DNA of 64,000 nucleotides from Candidatus Saccharimonadota bacterium (GTDB lineage Bacteria; Patescibacteriota; Saccharimonadia; Saccharimonadales; Saccharimonadaceae): NCBI GenBank assembly GCA_016280905.1, contig JAEEHN010000006.1, positions 28,922 to 92,921 of the forward strand, read 5' to 3'. Shown piece by piece: positions 19,157 to 29,235 of this stretch (position 1 is its first letter; each line of letters starts with the position of its first letter). The notes under the pieces were generated by a model. It saw only the letters and a program-made list of their open reading frames with translations, ran no database searches and was not told where the DNA came from. The position numbers and the translations under genes were made by a program.

Positions 19157-20417
19157 TTTTAACCTCGTAAATCTTCTTAGCGATTTTATATAATTTTCCA
19201 TTGTTATAAATATTTAGTCGTGAAGTCAAATCATTAGTAATTTTTAATAACCTTTCCTCTTCTTGTTTTGCATTATTTAGTTCTTTCTTTAAGAGATCTT
19301 GTTTTGTTATTAAATAGTCATGTATTTTAATGTAATCAGTGTTGATATCATCATCCATATACTTTTTTAAAATTTTTACCCATTCTTTTGCTCCAGTGCT
19401 TTTATTTGGGAACAAAAGATCTGACTCTTCGTTTTGTTTTTTTATTACTTTGGTGGATAAAGCTTCTTGCAAGATTCTTAAGAGTTCTTTAGTGTTTATT
19501 TTATCAGAATATGGGATAATGCCGTCATCGGCTAATTTTTTTTGCAACGGAGAAATGCCAATAAAAGAATTATTTATATTATCGCATAAAATGCAAACAG
19601 GTTTTTTCACATAGAGAGCATCAAAAATAGCACCAGAATTATCCGATAGAACAATATCGGCTTCCTCAAAAAGCTCTTGTGTGCTCTTTGTGGGCTCATA
19701 ATAATAATCGGCAATTTCTTTTAAGTCTATCTTACGGTTTATCTCATTTTTCAAATGGGCGGTTCCATGATGACTTTTGACTATGATTTCATAGTTGTTT
19801 TTTATGGTTGGTAAAATTTTTGTGACCGCTTCAATACTGCTTTCTTTACCATAAGTGGGAAGATATAGTAAACGTTTTTTGCCTGAGTGTTTTTTGGGTT
19901 GAATTTCGCGCAACGATAATCTAGGTACGACGTAGGTTTTTCCGTAAATAGACAAGATATCAGCATCGTAATTGCTATGTAATAAGAAGCCATGGAATTT
20001 TGACTTGAGTTCTGGACTAAAAGTAAATGGTTTGGAACATAGTGAACCGTAGTAGTAACCAATGAGATAAGTATACTTGATGCCTACCATGTCCTGGTAT
20101 GGCGAAAGACAGACTTTGTATTTTTTATTTTTGTTTTTTTTATTGGCGATTGTAAAACCATCTTTTATGACAGTTTGTTTTAATTCCTCCATGATTTCGG
20201 AAAAACCGTTTTCTGTATCTTGTGGGTCGAAAATATAGAGATCAATTTTCCAATAATTTTTTTCTTGAACAAGTTTTAAAAAGGGGTACAACGAGTAATA
20301 TTGAAGAATATTTTGAACGATGACAGCCATTTCCATACTCGTAATTATAATATAAAAACGTTGTTTTTTAAAGTTGCTCTTGGGGTTATATACGAAAGGA
20401 GTATTATTGTTTGACAT
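19140..20417 (-). CDS. CDP-glycerol glycerophosphotransferase-like (TagF/TagB-like)
   Basis: KKRLLYLPTYGKES, KSHHGTAHLKNE, ELFEEADIVLSDNSGAIFDALYVKKPV; next to a TagD-like gene. Confidence 0.75.
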   Translation of the reverse strand: MSNNNTPFVYNPKSNFKKQRFYIIITSMEMAVIVQNILQYYSLYPFLKLVQEKNYWKIDLYIFDPQDTENGFSEIMEELKQTVIKDGFTIANKKNKNKKYKVCLSPYQDMVGIKYTYLIGYYYGSLCSKPFTFSPELKSKFHGFLLHSNYDADILSIYGKTYVVPRLSLREIQPKKHSGKKRLLYLPTYGKESSIEAVTKILPTIKNNYEIIVKSHHGTAHLKNEINRKIDLKEIADYYYEPTKSTQELFEEADIVLSDNSGAIFDALYVKKPVCILCDNINNSFIGISPLQKKLADDGIIPYSDKINTKELLRILQEALSTKVIKKQNEESDLLFPNKSTGAKEWVKILKKYMDDDINTDYIKIHDYLITKQDLLKKELNNAKQEEERLLKITNDLTSRLNIYNNGKLYKIAKKIYEVKNGKSY

Positions 20418-20461
20418 AAAGATATTTATATTGGCGGGATGACTAATAAAAAATGGGGTAA

Positions 20462-21571
20462 TTAGAAGAATAAGAGTAATTTAGAAATAGCTTTTGTTAA
20501 TAATTTACGAAGAGCTTCTATGACAGCTGATAAACAAAATATGATTAAGACAGTAAGTGAGAAATAAAAAATAAAATGAATTGGACTATAATTAGAGGCT
20601 GTGGCTGTGTGAAGAATATCGTGTTCTCTCCAGAATAGATTAATAAAAACACCATTTGAATGAACAAGATATATGCCAAACACTAAGCCTGCTAGATAAT
20701 TAATGAAGCGATTAACGAATTTTAAGCGAGAAAAGAGAATAACCAGAGGAATTGATGTCAGCATGCAGGGGAGAGACATAGTATCAATTAGAATGTTGTT
20801 GTTAATATTGGCATAACTAAGCCTTGTGGCTGCGAGATAAATAAGCAGAGAGGAAATAATAAAAATAGACACACCGCTTAAACTAATAAAAAGCAGTTTT
20901 ATGTTTTGGAGTCGAATAAGTTTATTTTTGCAACGATGGATAACGTAGCCGACGATTGTATAAAAGATTGCAGAGGGTATCGCAAAGATAAAAGACGACA
21001 TATCGGCGAGAGAATAAGATAATATATTTGGAATGATGAAGATTCCGGCAATAATTAGAATAAGTTTGAATAATTTTTTGTCGTCTAAGCTATCTAACCA
21101 TATTTTTAGGTAGGGTAATAATAAATATAAAGAAATATAGGCACTAATAAACCAATAGGCATTTGTGGTGATTGGGAAAAGAAGATGCGCCGTTGTTTGG
21201 TTAAATGGTATTGAGAATTGGATGAGAGATGGACAGAAAATTAGTGCAAAGACTAAAAACGATAAAGAATAAAACCAAGTTGGTCGTGTAATTTTAAGAA
21301 TACGTTTCCAGTTGTGTTTTTTTGAATTATATAAAAAATATCCTGTGATACTAAAAAAAATGGCTACTCCAACTTGTCCAAAACAGATAACAATATTCAT
21401 AATGAATTGGTTGGTGGTTAATGGTTCACTTGAGGCTAGCCAGCTCCAATTACCACGTTGGGAAAGATGAGACGCGACGATCATAATCATCGCAATAATA
21501 CGGAGGAGTTCGAGCCCGGATTGACGTTGAGATATTCTAGGAGAGAGGTTTTTAGAAATTTTAGTATTCAT
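20462..21571 (-). CDS. Acyltransferase family 3 membrane protein
   Basis: RQSGLELLRIIAMIMIVASHLSQRG, about 10 TM segments; start at 21571 preferred (TATAAT 12 nt upstream). Confidence 0.85.
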   Translation of the reverse strand: MNTKISKNLSPRISQRQSGLELLRIIAMIMIVASHLSQRGNWSWLASSEPLTTNQFIMNIVICFGQVGVAIFFSITGYFLYNSKKHNWKRILKITRPTWFYSLSFLVFALIFCPSLIQFSIPFNQTTAHLLFPITTNAYWFISAYISLYLLLPYLKIWLDSLDDKKLFKLILIIAGIFIIPNILSYSLADMSSFIFAIPSAIFYTIVGYVIHRCKNKLIRLQNIKLLFISLSGVSIFIISSLLIYLAATRLSYANINNNILIDTMSLPCMLTSIPLVILFSRLKFVNRFINYLAGLVFGIYLVHSNGVFINLFWREHDILHTATASNYSPIHFIFYFSLTVLIIFCLSAVIEALRKLLTKAISKLLLFF

Positions 21572-21666
21572 AAGAGTATTATAACAGATGGGAGGAGGTT
21601 GTATTACTTTAAATAAAAATAGTTTATATGACACAATAAGATTGATGGTATGATATAATAATTTGT

Positions 21667-22596
21667 ATGAATGAAAGGGATGTGGCGGTTTTGGTACCGT
21701 GTTTTAATGAGGTAAAAACAATAGTTAAAGTTGTAAAAGATTTTCAAAAAGAATTGCCAAAAGCAAAGGTTTATGTTTTTGACAATAATTCTACTGATAA
21801 GAGTATCGATAAGGCACTAGACGCCGGCGCCATAGTTCGAAAGGTAAAATATCAGGGTAAGGGTAATGTTGTTAGAGAGATGTTCCGACAAGTGGAAGCG
21901 GATATATATGTTATGGTTGATGCTGATGACACTTATGATGCAAAAGATGTTAAAAAAATGATTAATGAGGTTGCAGACGGAAGTGATATGGTAATTGGCG
22001 ATAGATTAAATTCGTCTTATTTTAAGGAAAATAAGCGGTTTGGGCATAATTTTGGGAATATTTTAGTTCGAAAATTAATTAACCTTTTCTTTAAATCTAA
22101 TATTCAAGACGTGATGACTGGTTATAGGGCGTTTTCGAGAAGGTTTGTGAAAACTTGTCCGATTCTGTCAAATGGGTTTCAGGTTGAAACTGAAATGACA
22201 GTACATGCGTTAGATAAAAAGATGGTAGTTACGTCTTTACCAATTGGTTATAAGGATCGTCCGGCTGATAGCCCATCAAAATTGAATACTTATAAAGATG
22301 GTACAAAAGTGATGGTGATGATTTTTAATTTAGTGAAAGAGTATAGACCTTTGTTGTTTTTTATGTTTTTCGCTTTTCTGCTGTTTATAATTGCATTATG
22401 TTTAGGAATACCGGTGTTAATTGGTTTTTTCAATACGGGATTAGTTGAGAAATTCCCGAGTTTGATAGTGGCTGGGATGTTGGTAACATTGTCATTTTTA
22501 TCTTTTGCTACTGGGCTTATTTTGGATATCATAAAGAAGAAGAGCCAGCAACAATTTGAAATAGATTTAAATTTGGTGTCAAAAAATGAAAAATAA
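21667..22596 (+). CDS. Glycosyltransferase family 2 with C-terminal TM segments
   Basis: VAVLVPCFNEVKTIVKVV, DADDTYDAKDV, two C-terminal TMs. Confidence 0.88.
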   Translation: MNERDVAVLVPCFNEVKTIVKVVKDFQKELPKAKVYVFDNNSTDKSIDKALDAGAIVRKVKYQGKGNVVREMFRQVEADIYVMVDADDTYDAKDVKKMINEVADGSDMVIGDRLNSSYFKENKRFGHNFGNILVRKLINLFFKSNIQDVMTGYRAFSRRFVKTCPILSNGFQVETEMTVHALDKKMVVTSLPIGYKDRPADSPSKLNTYKDGTKVMVMIFNLVKEYRPLLFFMFFAFLLFIIALCLGIPVLIGFFNTGLVEKFPSLIVAGMLVTLSFLSFATGLILDIIKKKSQQQFEIDLNLVSKNEK

Positions 22597-24349
22597 GATG
22601 AAGAAGATTTTAAAAAAGAACAAATTAGCGGTTGAAATAGTGACAGCTTTTTTGTTGACTATTGGGGTAATCCATTTGATGGGGAAGACTTTAACACAGG
22701 AATATTTTTTGGCATTGATTGTTTTTATTGCAATGTTCACTGTAGTACGTTACGGTTTTAAAAATGCTAATAAAAGAAGGTTAAAATATTCATTATTTTT
22801 TGCTATTCCGTTTGGATTGGCTTTTTGGTTAGGCCAAAAAGTTGTGTATCAGAGCGTAGATATAAAACCAGTAGGTTTATTAGATTCACCGCTAATAATA
22901 GTTTTAATAATAATATTTGCTTTGATGGCTGTTTGTGTATTATCTTTTATTGATAAAAAGATGTTTGTACCGAGAGCCAATGTAAAACAAATTTTTAAAA
23001 ATAAAAATTGGCTTTGGTACTCTTTAATAATATTGGTTTGTTGGACCCCTTTGTTTTTAGCATTTTTCCCGGGTATAGTTTCTGTTGATAGTGCAGTACA
23101 AATTAGACAGGCGATAGGGGAAAGGGCATGGTCAAATTGGCATCCGGTTTTGCACACATTATTTATTGCTGCACCGGTAAATATTGGTTTTTTGATAACT
23201 GGAGATTTGACTGCAGGTATTGCTTTGGCAACGATAGCACAAATGCTAATTTTATGTGTAATATTCGGATATGTTGTGGAATGGGTAATTATTAGAACTT
23301 CAAAAAAATGGATTGGAATATTATTTCTTCTCTTTTTTGCATTCTGCCCTACAGTAGCTTGTTATTCCATAACAATGTGGAAGGATGTACTATTCTCGGC
23401 ATTTTTCATGCTGTTGGTTGTTAGAATTTATGAATTAATTAGACAATATAGTAGAGAGAAAGAAATTGGTTTTAGAGAGTTATTGCCGGTATTATTGTTG
23501 ACTATATTAGTTGGTTTCTTGCGAAACGGTGGTATTTTAATAGTGCTAGCTTTGGCTGTGGCACTTTTTGTTTATTATAGAAGAGCGAGGAAAGTGGTTG
23601 CAATAAGTTTTGCTGCGATTATATTTGGAATGGTCTTAGTACAAAAGGTAGTGTATGGAGCCTTTAATATAGAAAGTAGTCCATTTATGGAGTCGATGAG
23701 CGTCCCAGCACAACAATTGGGCTATGTAGTTAGTATTAATGGTTTAGATGAAGATACGGATAAAGAATTATCAAAATATGCGGACATCAAGTGTTTAGAA
23801 GAAAACTATACGCCGATGAATGCAGATCCGGCTAAAAATTGTTTTAATTATGGGTTGATAAATGATAATAAGTTAGAGCTGATAAAGATTTGGTTTAGAG
23901 TTCTCCCGAGGCGGCTTATGGATTATATAAAGGCTTATGTGCTGCATACTTATTCATATTGGTATGTTCAGGGTAGTGTATGGGATTTGGATTTTGGACA
24001 TACGCATGAAGAAAAATGGTTGAAAACTGAGTATACTGATTTGTCGTTATTAGGTGATAATGCGAGAAATATTATAAAAAATATAGAGTTGGGGTTAACA
24101 AGTACTCCTTGGTTGGGATGGACGAACAGCGTAGGTGTCCTTTTTTGGTCGATATATTTTGTGCTTATAATGTTTCTTTATAGAAAACATTATAAAATGT
24201 TGGTATTTTTGGTGTGCATATTTGTATATATGATTTCGTTGCTAATTGCGTCTCCGATTTCGTGGATATTTAGATATGTTTATTCATTAATGTTGATATT
24301 GCCAATTCTAGTTGTGATGTGCTTTATAAAAGAACGAAAGGAAAAATAA
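22586..24349 (+). CDS. Polytopic membrane protein (DUF6020-like or GT-C-like)
   Basis: 587 aa, more than 10 TMs; SVDSAVQIRQAIGERAWSNWHPVLHTLF, CYSITMWKDVLFSAFFML. Confidence 0.7.
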   Translation: MKNKMKKILKKNKLAVEIVTAFLLTIGVIHLMGKTLTQEYFLALIVFIAMFTVVRYGFKNANKRRLKYSLFFAIPFGLAFWLGQKVVYQSVDIKPVGLLDSPLIIVLIIIFALMAVCVLSFIDKKMFVPRANVKQIFKNKNWLWYSLIILVCWTPLFLAFFPGIVSVDSAVQIRQAIGERAWSNWHPVLHTLFIAAPVNIGFLITGDLTAGIALATIAQMLILCVIFGYVVEWVIIRTSKKWIGILFLLFFAFCPTVACYSITMWKDVLFSAFFMLLVVRIYELIRQYSREKEIGFRELLPVLLLTILVGFLRNGGILIVLALAVALFVYYRRARKVVAISFAAIIFGMVLVQKVVYGAFNIESSPFMESMSVPAQQLGYVVSINGLDEDTDKELSKYADIKCLEENYTPMNADPAKNCFNYGLINDNKLELIKIWFRVLPRRLMDYIKAYVLHTYSYWYVQGSVWDLDFGHTHEEKWLKTEYTDLSLLGDNARNIIKNIELGLTSTPWLGWTNSVGVLFWSIYFVLIMFLYRKHYKMLVFLVCIFVYMISLLIASPISWIFRYVYSLMLILPILVVMCFIKERKEK

Positions 24350-24350
24350 G

Positions 24351-25448
24351 ATGAAGAAAATTTTATCTGTGTTTGGAACTAGACCAGAAGCTATAAAAAT
24401 GGCACCAGTTGTAAAAGAATTGGAAATGAGAGATGGGATCAAATCCGTGGTTTGTGTTTCTGCACAACATCGTGGAATGTTAGACCAAGTATTGAAAGTT
24501 TTTAAGATTAAACCAGATTACGATTTAAATATTATGAAACCGGGTCAAACCTTAACTCATATTACAGCAGAGGTTTTAAAAGGTATTGAAGAAGTTATCA
24601 TAAAGGAAAAACCCGATTTAGTTTTAGTGCATGGTGATACAACTACGGCTATGGCTGCTGCTATGGCGGCATTTTATCAGCAAGTTAAGGTTGGTCATGT
24701 TGAGGCTGGATTACGTACGTATGACAAATATTCTCCATTCCCCGAAGAAATGAATAGACAAATAATTGATTGCATTGCAGATTATTTGTTTGCTCCGACA
24801 GATTTAAGCAAGAGTAATTTAGAGAAAGTGCTAAACAAAAATCAAAAAATATTTGTGACTGGTAATACTGCGATTGATGCATTGAGAACTACGGTTTCTT
24901 CTAGCTATGAACATCCAGATTTAGAGTGGGCAAAAGGATTTAGATTGATTTTACTTACGGCGCATAGGCGAGAAAATCTTGGTGAACCAATGAGGCATAT
25001 TTTTACAGCAATAAAGAAACTACTAAATGATTTTTCAGATGTAAGAGTAATTTATCCAGTTCATTTAAATCCAAAAGTTCAATCGGTAGCAAACGAGGTG
25101 TTGGGCGGCGATGATCGAGTAAAATTAATTAATCCGCTTGATGTTTTGGATTTTCATAATTTTATGGAGCGCTCGTATTTTATTATGTCTGATAGTGGTG
25201 GCGTACAAGAAGAGGCCCCGTCTTTGGGAAAGCCAGTATTAGTACTTCGCGATACGACTGAAAGGCCGGAAGGGATTAAGGCGGGGACATTAAAACTGGT
25301 GGGAACAGACGAAGCAAATATTTATAGAGAGGCGAGAGTGTTGTTGGAGGATAGAAGTGAATACAACAGAATGTCTAAAGCGAAAAACCCATATGGAGAT
25401 GGTTTTGCAAGTAAATATATTGTTGATGCGATTATGGAGGAAGAATAA
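24351..25448 (+). CDS. wecB: UDP-N-acetylglucosamine 2-epimerase (non-hydrolysing)
   Basis: SVFGTRPEAIKMAPVVKEL, GHVEAGLRTYDKYSPFPEEMNRQIID, TAHRRENLG, SDSGGVQEEAPSLGKPVLVLRDTTERPEG. Confidence 0.95.
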   Translation: MKKILSVFGTRPEAIKMAPVVKELEMRDGIKSVVCVSAQHRGMLDQVLKVFKIKPDYDLNIMKPGQTLTHITAEVLKGIEEVIIKEKPDLVLVHGDTTTAMAAAMAAFYQQVKVGHVEAGLRTYDKYSPFPEEMNRQIIDCIADYLFAPTDLSKSNLEKVLNKNQKIFVTGNTAIDALRTTVSSSYEHPDLEWAKGFRLILLTAHRRENLGEPMRHIFTAIKKLLNDFSDVRVIYPVHLNPKVQSVANEVLGGDDRVKLINPLDVLDFHNFMERSYFIMSDSGGVQEEAPSLGKPVLVLRDTTERPEGIKAGTLKLVGTDEANIYREARVLLEDRSEYNRMSKAKNPYGDGFASKYIVDAIMEEE

Positions 25449-26776
25449 TGCCTAGAAAAGAATACACAAAAAAGGAAATAAAGCAGCTTATTGATGAAAA
25501 TAGGAGGCTTAGGACTGAAAATAGTTCAATGCAAAAAATATTGGATTCTAAACGATTTAAGTTCGCAGACAAAGTGGCGAATACTTATAATCTGTTGTTG
25601 CCTGAGGGGACTATTCGTAGAAAAACGATGACGTCTCTTGGTGTTCCAATTAAGTATTTGAAACAAAAAAAAGAATTAAAAAACGTCAAGAAGATTGAAA
25701 AAATGATTGGTAGGTATGACAAGATTGTGGTTATGCACAGTATCCCATGGAATACGCCGCTTAGGCAACGCCCACATCATTTAGCAAAATGTTTAGCAGA
25801 TGTTGGTGTCATGGTAATCTATTTAGAACCGGACGAACCATTTAAGGTAATGCGAATAATAGACGAAGGTTTCGTAACAATAAATTCTTGGGATCTTTTG
25901 TTTAAAATCAAGTTAGAAAGAGATAAGCAGTATTATTTCTTTTTTAATAACGTTTCTAATATACCGTTTAATTTAATAAAAAAGATTAGTAACCGTGGTT
26001 ATAAGATAGTATATGAATATATAGATGAATTTCATGAGGATATTTCTGGCTCTTTGGTAAATCAATTAGAAACTTGGAATAAATTAAAATTATTAAAACC
26101 GAGATTGGTTTTAGCGAGTGCAGATAAGTTATATGAGGATGCAAAGAAGCATTTTAGGGGTGTGAAGATTATTTTATCAAAAAATGCAGTTTTACTGGAT
26201 GATTTTGACTACCATAATTATGAAAATGCTGAGGTTCCTGTTGATTTGGTCGGTGTAATAAAAAAACATAAACCGATAATTGGCTACTATGGGGCTATTG
26301 CTCCGTGGCTTGACTATAATTTAATTTCTGAAGTTGCCAATAATAATCCAAATTATAATTTTGTCTTTATTGGTGTTAATTATCAAAATGCGTTAAAAAA
26401 ATTAGATAAAACTTTAAAAAATATTTATTATCTTGGTCCAAAAAATTATTCCGATCTTCCTAAATATTCATCAAAATTTGATTGTGCGATTATTCCTTTT
26501 GGGCTGGGAGAGATTGCTAAAGGAACTTCGCCGGTAAAACTTTTTGAATATATGGCAATGGGATTACCGACCGTAGTTACTAAAGATTTAAAAGAATGCT
26601 ATGGTTATGAATACGTGTATCTAGCAAAAGATAAAAAAGATTTCAGCGATAAGATTAGGCTTGCCGTAAGTGAACGGAAAAAAAGAATAGTAAGAGAAAA
26701 ACTATTAAGTCAAGCAGAAGAAAATACATGGATAAAACGTGCCGAAGACATAGTCTCTGAACTGTATTTTATTTAA
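25448..26776 (+). CDS. Glycosyltransferase (GT-B, GT4-like)
   Basis: PLRQRPHHLAKCLADVG, FDCAIIPFGLGEIAKGTSPVKLFEYMAMGLPTV. Confidence 0.82.
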   Translation: MPRKEYTKKEIKQLIDENRRLRTENSSMQKILDSKRFKFADKVANTYNLLLPEGTIRRKTMTSLGVPIKYLKQKKELKNVKKIEKMIGRYDKIVVMHSIPWNTPLRQRPHHLAKCLADVGVMVIYLEPDEPFKVMRIIDEGFVTINSWDLLFKIKLERDKQYYFFFNNVSNIPFNLIKKISNRGYKIVYEYIDEFHEDISGSLVNQLETWNKLKLLKPRLVLASADKLYEDAKKHFRGVKIILSKNAVLLDDFDYHNYENAEVPVDLVGVIKKHKPIIGYYGAIAPWLDYNLISEVANNNPNYNFVFIGVNYQNALKKLDKTLKNIYYLGPKNYSDLPKYSSKFDCAIIPFGLGEIAKGTSPVKLFEYMAMGLPTVVTKDLKECYGYEYVYLAKDKKDFSDKIRLAVSERKKRIVREKLLSQAEENTWIKRAEDIVSELYFI

Positions 26777-27548
26777 AAAGTTTTTCGTATGATTCTGCAA
26801 CCGGGTCGGGTTTTCCATCCATGAGGATTTTGCCGTTATTAATTAGTATGGAACGGGTGCAGAATTTTCTAATGTTTTCCATTGAGTGTGTTACCAGAAT
26901 GACGGTTTGTTTTTTATCTTGGAGGGATTTGAAATAGTCGTTACATTTTTGTTGGAAAGCAGCGTCGCCAACAGCGAGAACTTCATCAAGTAAAAGGATG
27001 TCACCCTTGGCGCGAATGGCGATTGAAAAAGCGAGACGAACTTGCATACCAGAGCTATAATTTTTTAGTTTTTGATCTTGAAATTCTTTAAGCTCGGCGA
27101 ATTCCCAAATATCATCATACATTTTATCCATTTCTTGATTACTAAATCCGAGGAGTGCACCGTTCATATAAACATTTTCTCGTCCGGTAAGTTCTGGATT
27201 AAAACCGACACCAAGTTCGATAAAAGGGATCAAGTTACCATTAATAATGAGTTCACCTTTTTGTGGATAATAAATACCAGCGAGAATTTTGAGAAGAGTA
27301 GATTTGCCAGAGCCGTTGCGACCGATGATGCCAATAAATTCGCCTTTTTTGATTTCAAAGTTAAGACCTTTTAGGACTTTTTGTTCTTTATAACCTTTAA
27401 TACCGCGGAGACGATTAAATAGAGCTTGTTTTAGACCAAAGGCTTGTTCGGTTGGGAGATTAAAACTTTTGTATAAGTTTTTAACGCTAATAGCTATGTC
27501 ATTGTTTGGATCGTTTATTTCCGTGCGAGAACCGATTGTGCGTTTCAT
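26769..27548 (-). CDS. Polysaccharide/teichoic-acid ABC exporter ATP-binding protein (TagH-like)
   Basis: GIIGRNGSGKSTLLKILAGIYYPQKG, FIELGVGFNPELTGRENVYMNGALLGFS, SSGMQVRLAFSIAI, DILLLDEVLAVGD. Confidence 0.93.
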   Translation of the reverse strand: MKRTIGSRTEINDPNNDIAISVKNLYKSFNLPTEQAFGLKQALFNRLRGIKGYKEQKVLKGLNFEIKKGEFIGIIGRNGSGKSTLLKILAGIYYPQKGELIINGNLIPFIELGVGFNPELTGRENVYMNGALLGFSNQEMDKMYDDIWEFAELKEFQDQKLKNYSSGMQVRLAFSIAIRAKGDILLLDEVLAVGDAAFQQKCNDYFKSLQDKKQTVILVTHSMENIRKFCTRSILINNGKILMDGKPDPVAESYEKLFK

Positions 27549-28357
27549 TAAACCTCCTCTGCAAAGAATTTAGATTTTTTACGGAAGATAAGAGCGCCAA
27601 TAATTAGAATGATTACAACTGCGATTATTGGTATGATATAGGTTGGGGTTTGAATAAAATTCCAAGTAGTGATTGTTTCGGCAGTAATAAGATTATAACG
27701 AATATCTTGAATGGCTTGAGCAATTGGATTAAGAAGAATAATTTTAGCCGCAAATGTACTGCTATTTGCAACCATTGATATGGGGTAGATAATTGGAACG
27801 GCATAAAAAAGAGCTTGGACAATGACGTCCCATATTGATGTAATATCGCGATATTTAACATTGATTGAACCAAGCAAAAATGCAATACCAAGTGATAATA
27901 GATAGAGCTCAAAGATTGCTGGGATAGCGAGAAACCAAGTTGGACTAAACTCTACGCCGTTAATTAAAGCAAATATTATGATCACAACAACATTAATGAG
28001 CATATTGATAACTGCGGTAAGGGTAGCTGATACGACGACTATATATTTTGGAAAACTAATTTTACGAAGAAGATCGCCACGGTTAACTATAGCTTGGATG
28101 CCTTGAGCGGTACATTCTGTAAAGAAACTCCACATAGTAGTACCACAAAGTAAATAGACTGGATAATGTGGGATATCACTGCCAAAACGAAGAAGTTTAG
28201 CAAAAACTATGTATAGAATTGCAAACATCATAAGCGGACGAAGAAGAGCCCACAGGTAACCAAGAACGGAGCCTTGGTATCTTAGCTTAAAATCAGTTTT
28301 AGTGAGTTCTTTTAATAAAATTCGATTTTTTTTATTAAGAACGCGAGGAATCTTCAT
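27548..28357 (-). CDS. Polysaccharide ABC exporter permease (TagG/ABC-2 type)
   Basis: TDFKLRYQGSVLGYLWALLRPLMMFAILYIVF; six TMs; adjacent ATPase. Confidence 0.92.
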   Translation of the reverse strand: MKIPRVLNKKNRILLKELTKTDFKLRYQGSVLGYLWALLRPLMMFAILYIVFAKLLRFGSDIPHYPVYLLCGTTMWSFFTECTAQGIQAIVNRGDLLRKISFPKYIVVVSATLTAVINMLINVVVIIIFALINGVEFSPTWFLAIPAIFELYLLSLGIAFLLGSINVKYRDITSIWDVIVQALFYAVPIIYPISMVANSSTFAAKIILLNPIAQAIQDIRYNLITAETITTWNFIQTPTYIIPIIAVVIILIIGALIFRKKSKFFAEEV

Positions 28358-28380
28358 ATTTTATTATTTTACCATAATTT

Positions 28381-29220
28381 TTACTTTTTCACAGTTTTGG
28401 CGCGTTTTTTGGCGCGGTAATGAGAGATGTGCCAACGGAGATAGACGAGGTGGAGCCAGAACTTTTCTTTAGGTGTGGGATTTTTCCCGAGCCATTTTTT
28501 GAGGTTTTTATATTGAATTTGCCAGTTACTCCAATCGATGGCGGCGGAACGGACAGAGCTGGTTTCAGTGCCATAATTGTAGATATATAATGGTTCAAGA
28601 ACGAATTGGATTTTTGCAGATTTGGCATATTTTAGATAATCGAGGACAAATTTGGTATCTTCGGCAAAATTTAAAGATTCGTCGAATTTGAGTTTTTTGG
28701 CGATATTAGCTCGATAAAGTTTGTTAACGGACGAATACAGGCGACCGTCGATGGCAAGTAAATATAGTATGTAAGCCTTTTGAGATTCTTTGAAACGAAT
28801 AGGACGAATAGGGCAAGTATAGACATCTTCGGCTGAGTGTTGGTTTAAGCGTTTATAGTGAATGCCACAAACGGAAAGACAGACAGTAGGATCATTGAAA
28901 AAGGATTTCAAAAGAGAGTCGATAAAATTCGGTTTAATTTGGTCGTCAGAATCAATAAAACTAATATATTTGCCAGTGGCGATTTTTAATCCATGGTTTC
29001 TGGCGGCGGATGGACCGGAATTTTTTTGATGAATGATTTTAATGCGAGGATCTTTTTTGGCATATTTATTGGCTACGGTACTGGAATTATCGGTGGAGCC
29101 ATCGTCGACTAAAATTATTTCAAGATTTTGATAGGTTTGATTTGTGATAGAATCGAGACATTTAGGAAGATATTTTGCGGTATTATAAATTGGTACAATA
29201 ATTGAAATTTTGGGGTTCAT
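28381..29220 (-). CDS. Glycosyltransferase family 2
   Basis: KISIIVPIYNTAKYLPKCLDSITNQTYQNLEIILVDDGSTDNS, ISFIDSDDQI. Confidence 0.92.
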   Translation of the reverse strand: MNPKISIIVPIYNTAKYLPKCLDSITNQTYQNLEIILVDDGSTDNSSTVANKYAKKDPRIKIIHQKNSGPSAARNHGLKIATGKYISFIDSDDQIKPNFIDSLLKSFFNDPTVCLSVCGIHYKRLNQHSAEDVYTCPIRPIRFKESQKAYILYLLAIDGRLYSSVNKLYRANIAKKLKFDESLNFAEDTKFVLDYLKYAKSAKIQFVLEPLYIYNYGTETSSVRSAAIDWSNWQIQYKNLKKWLGKNPTPKEKFWLHLVYLRWHISHYRAKKRAKTVKK

Positions 29221-29235
29221 AAGGAAATTATAACA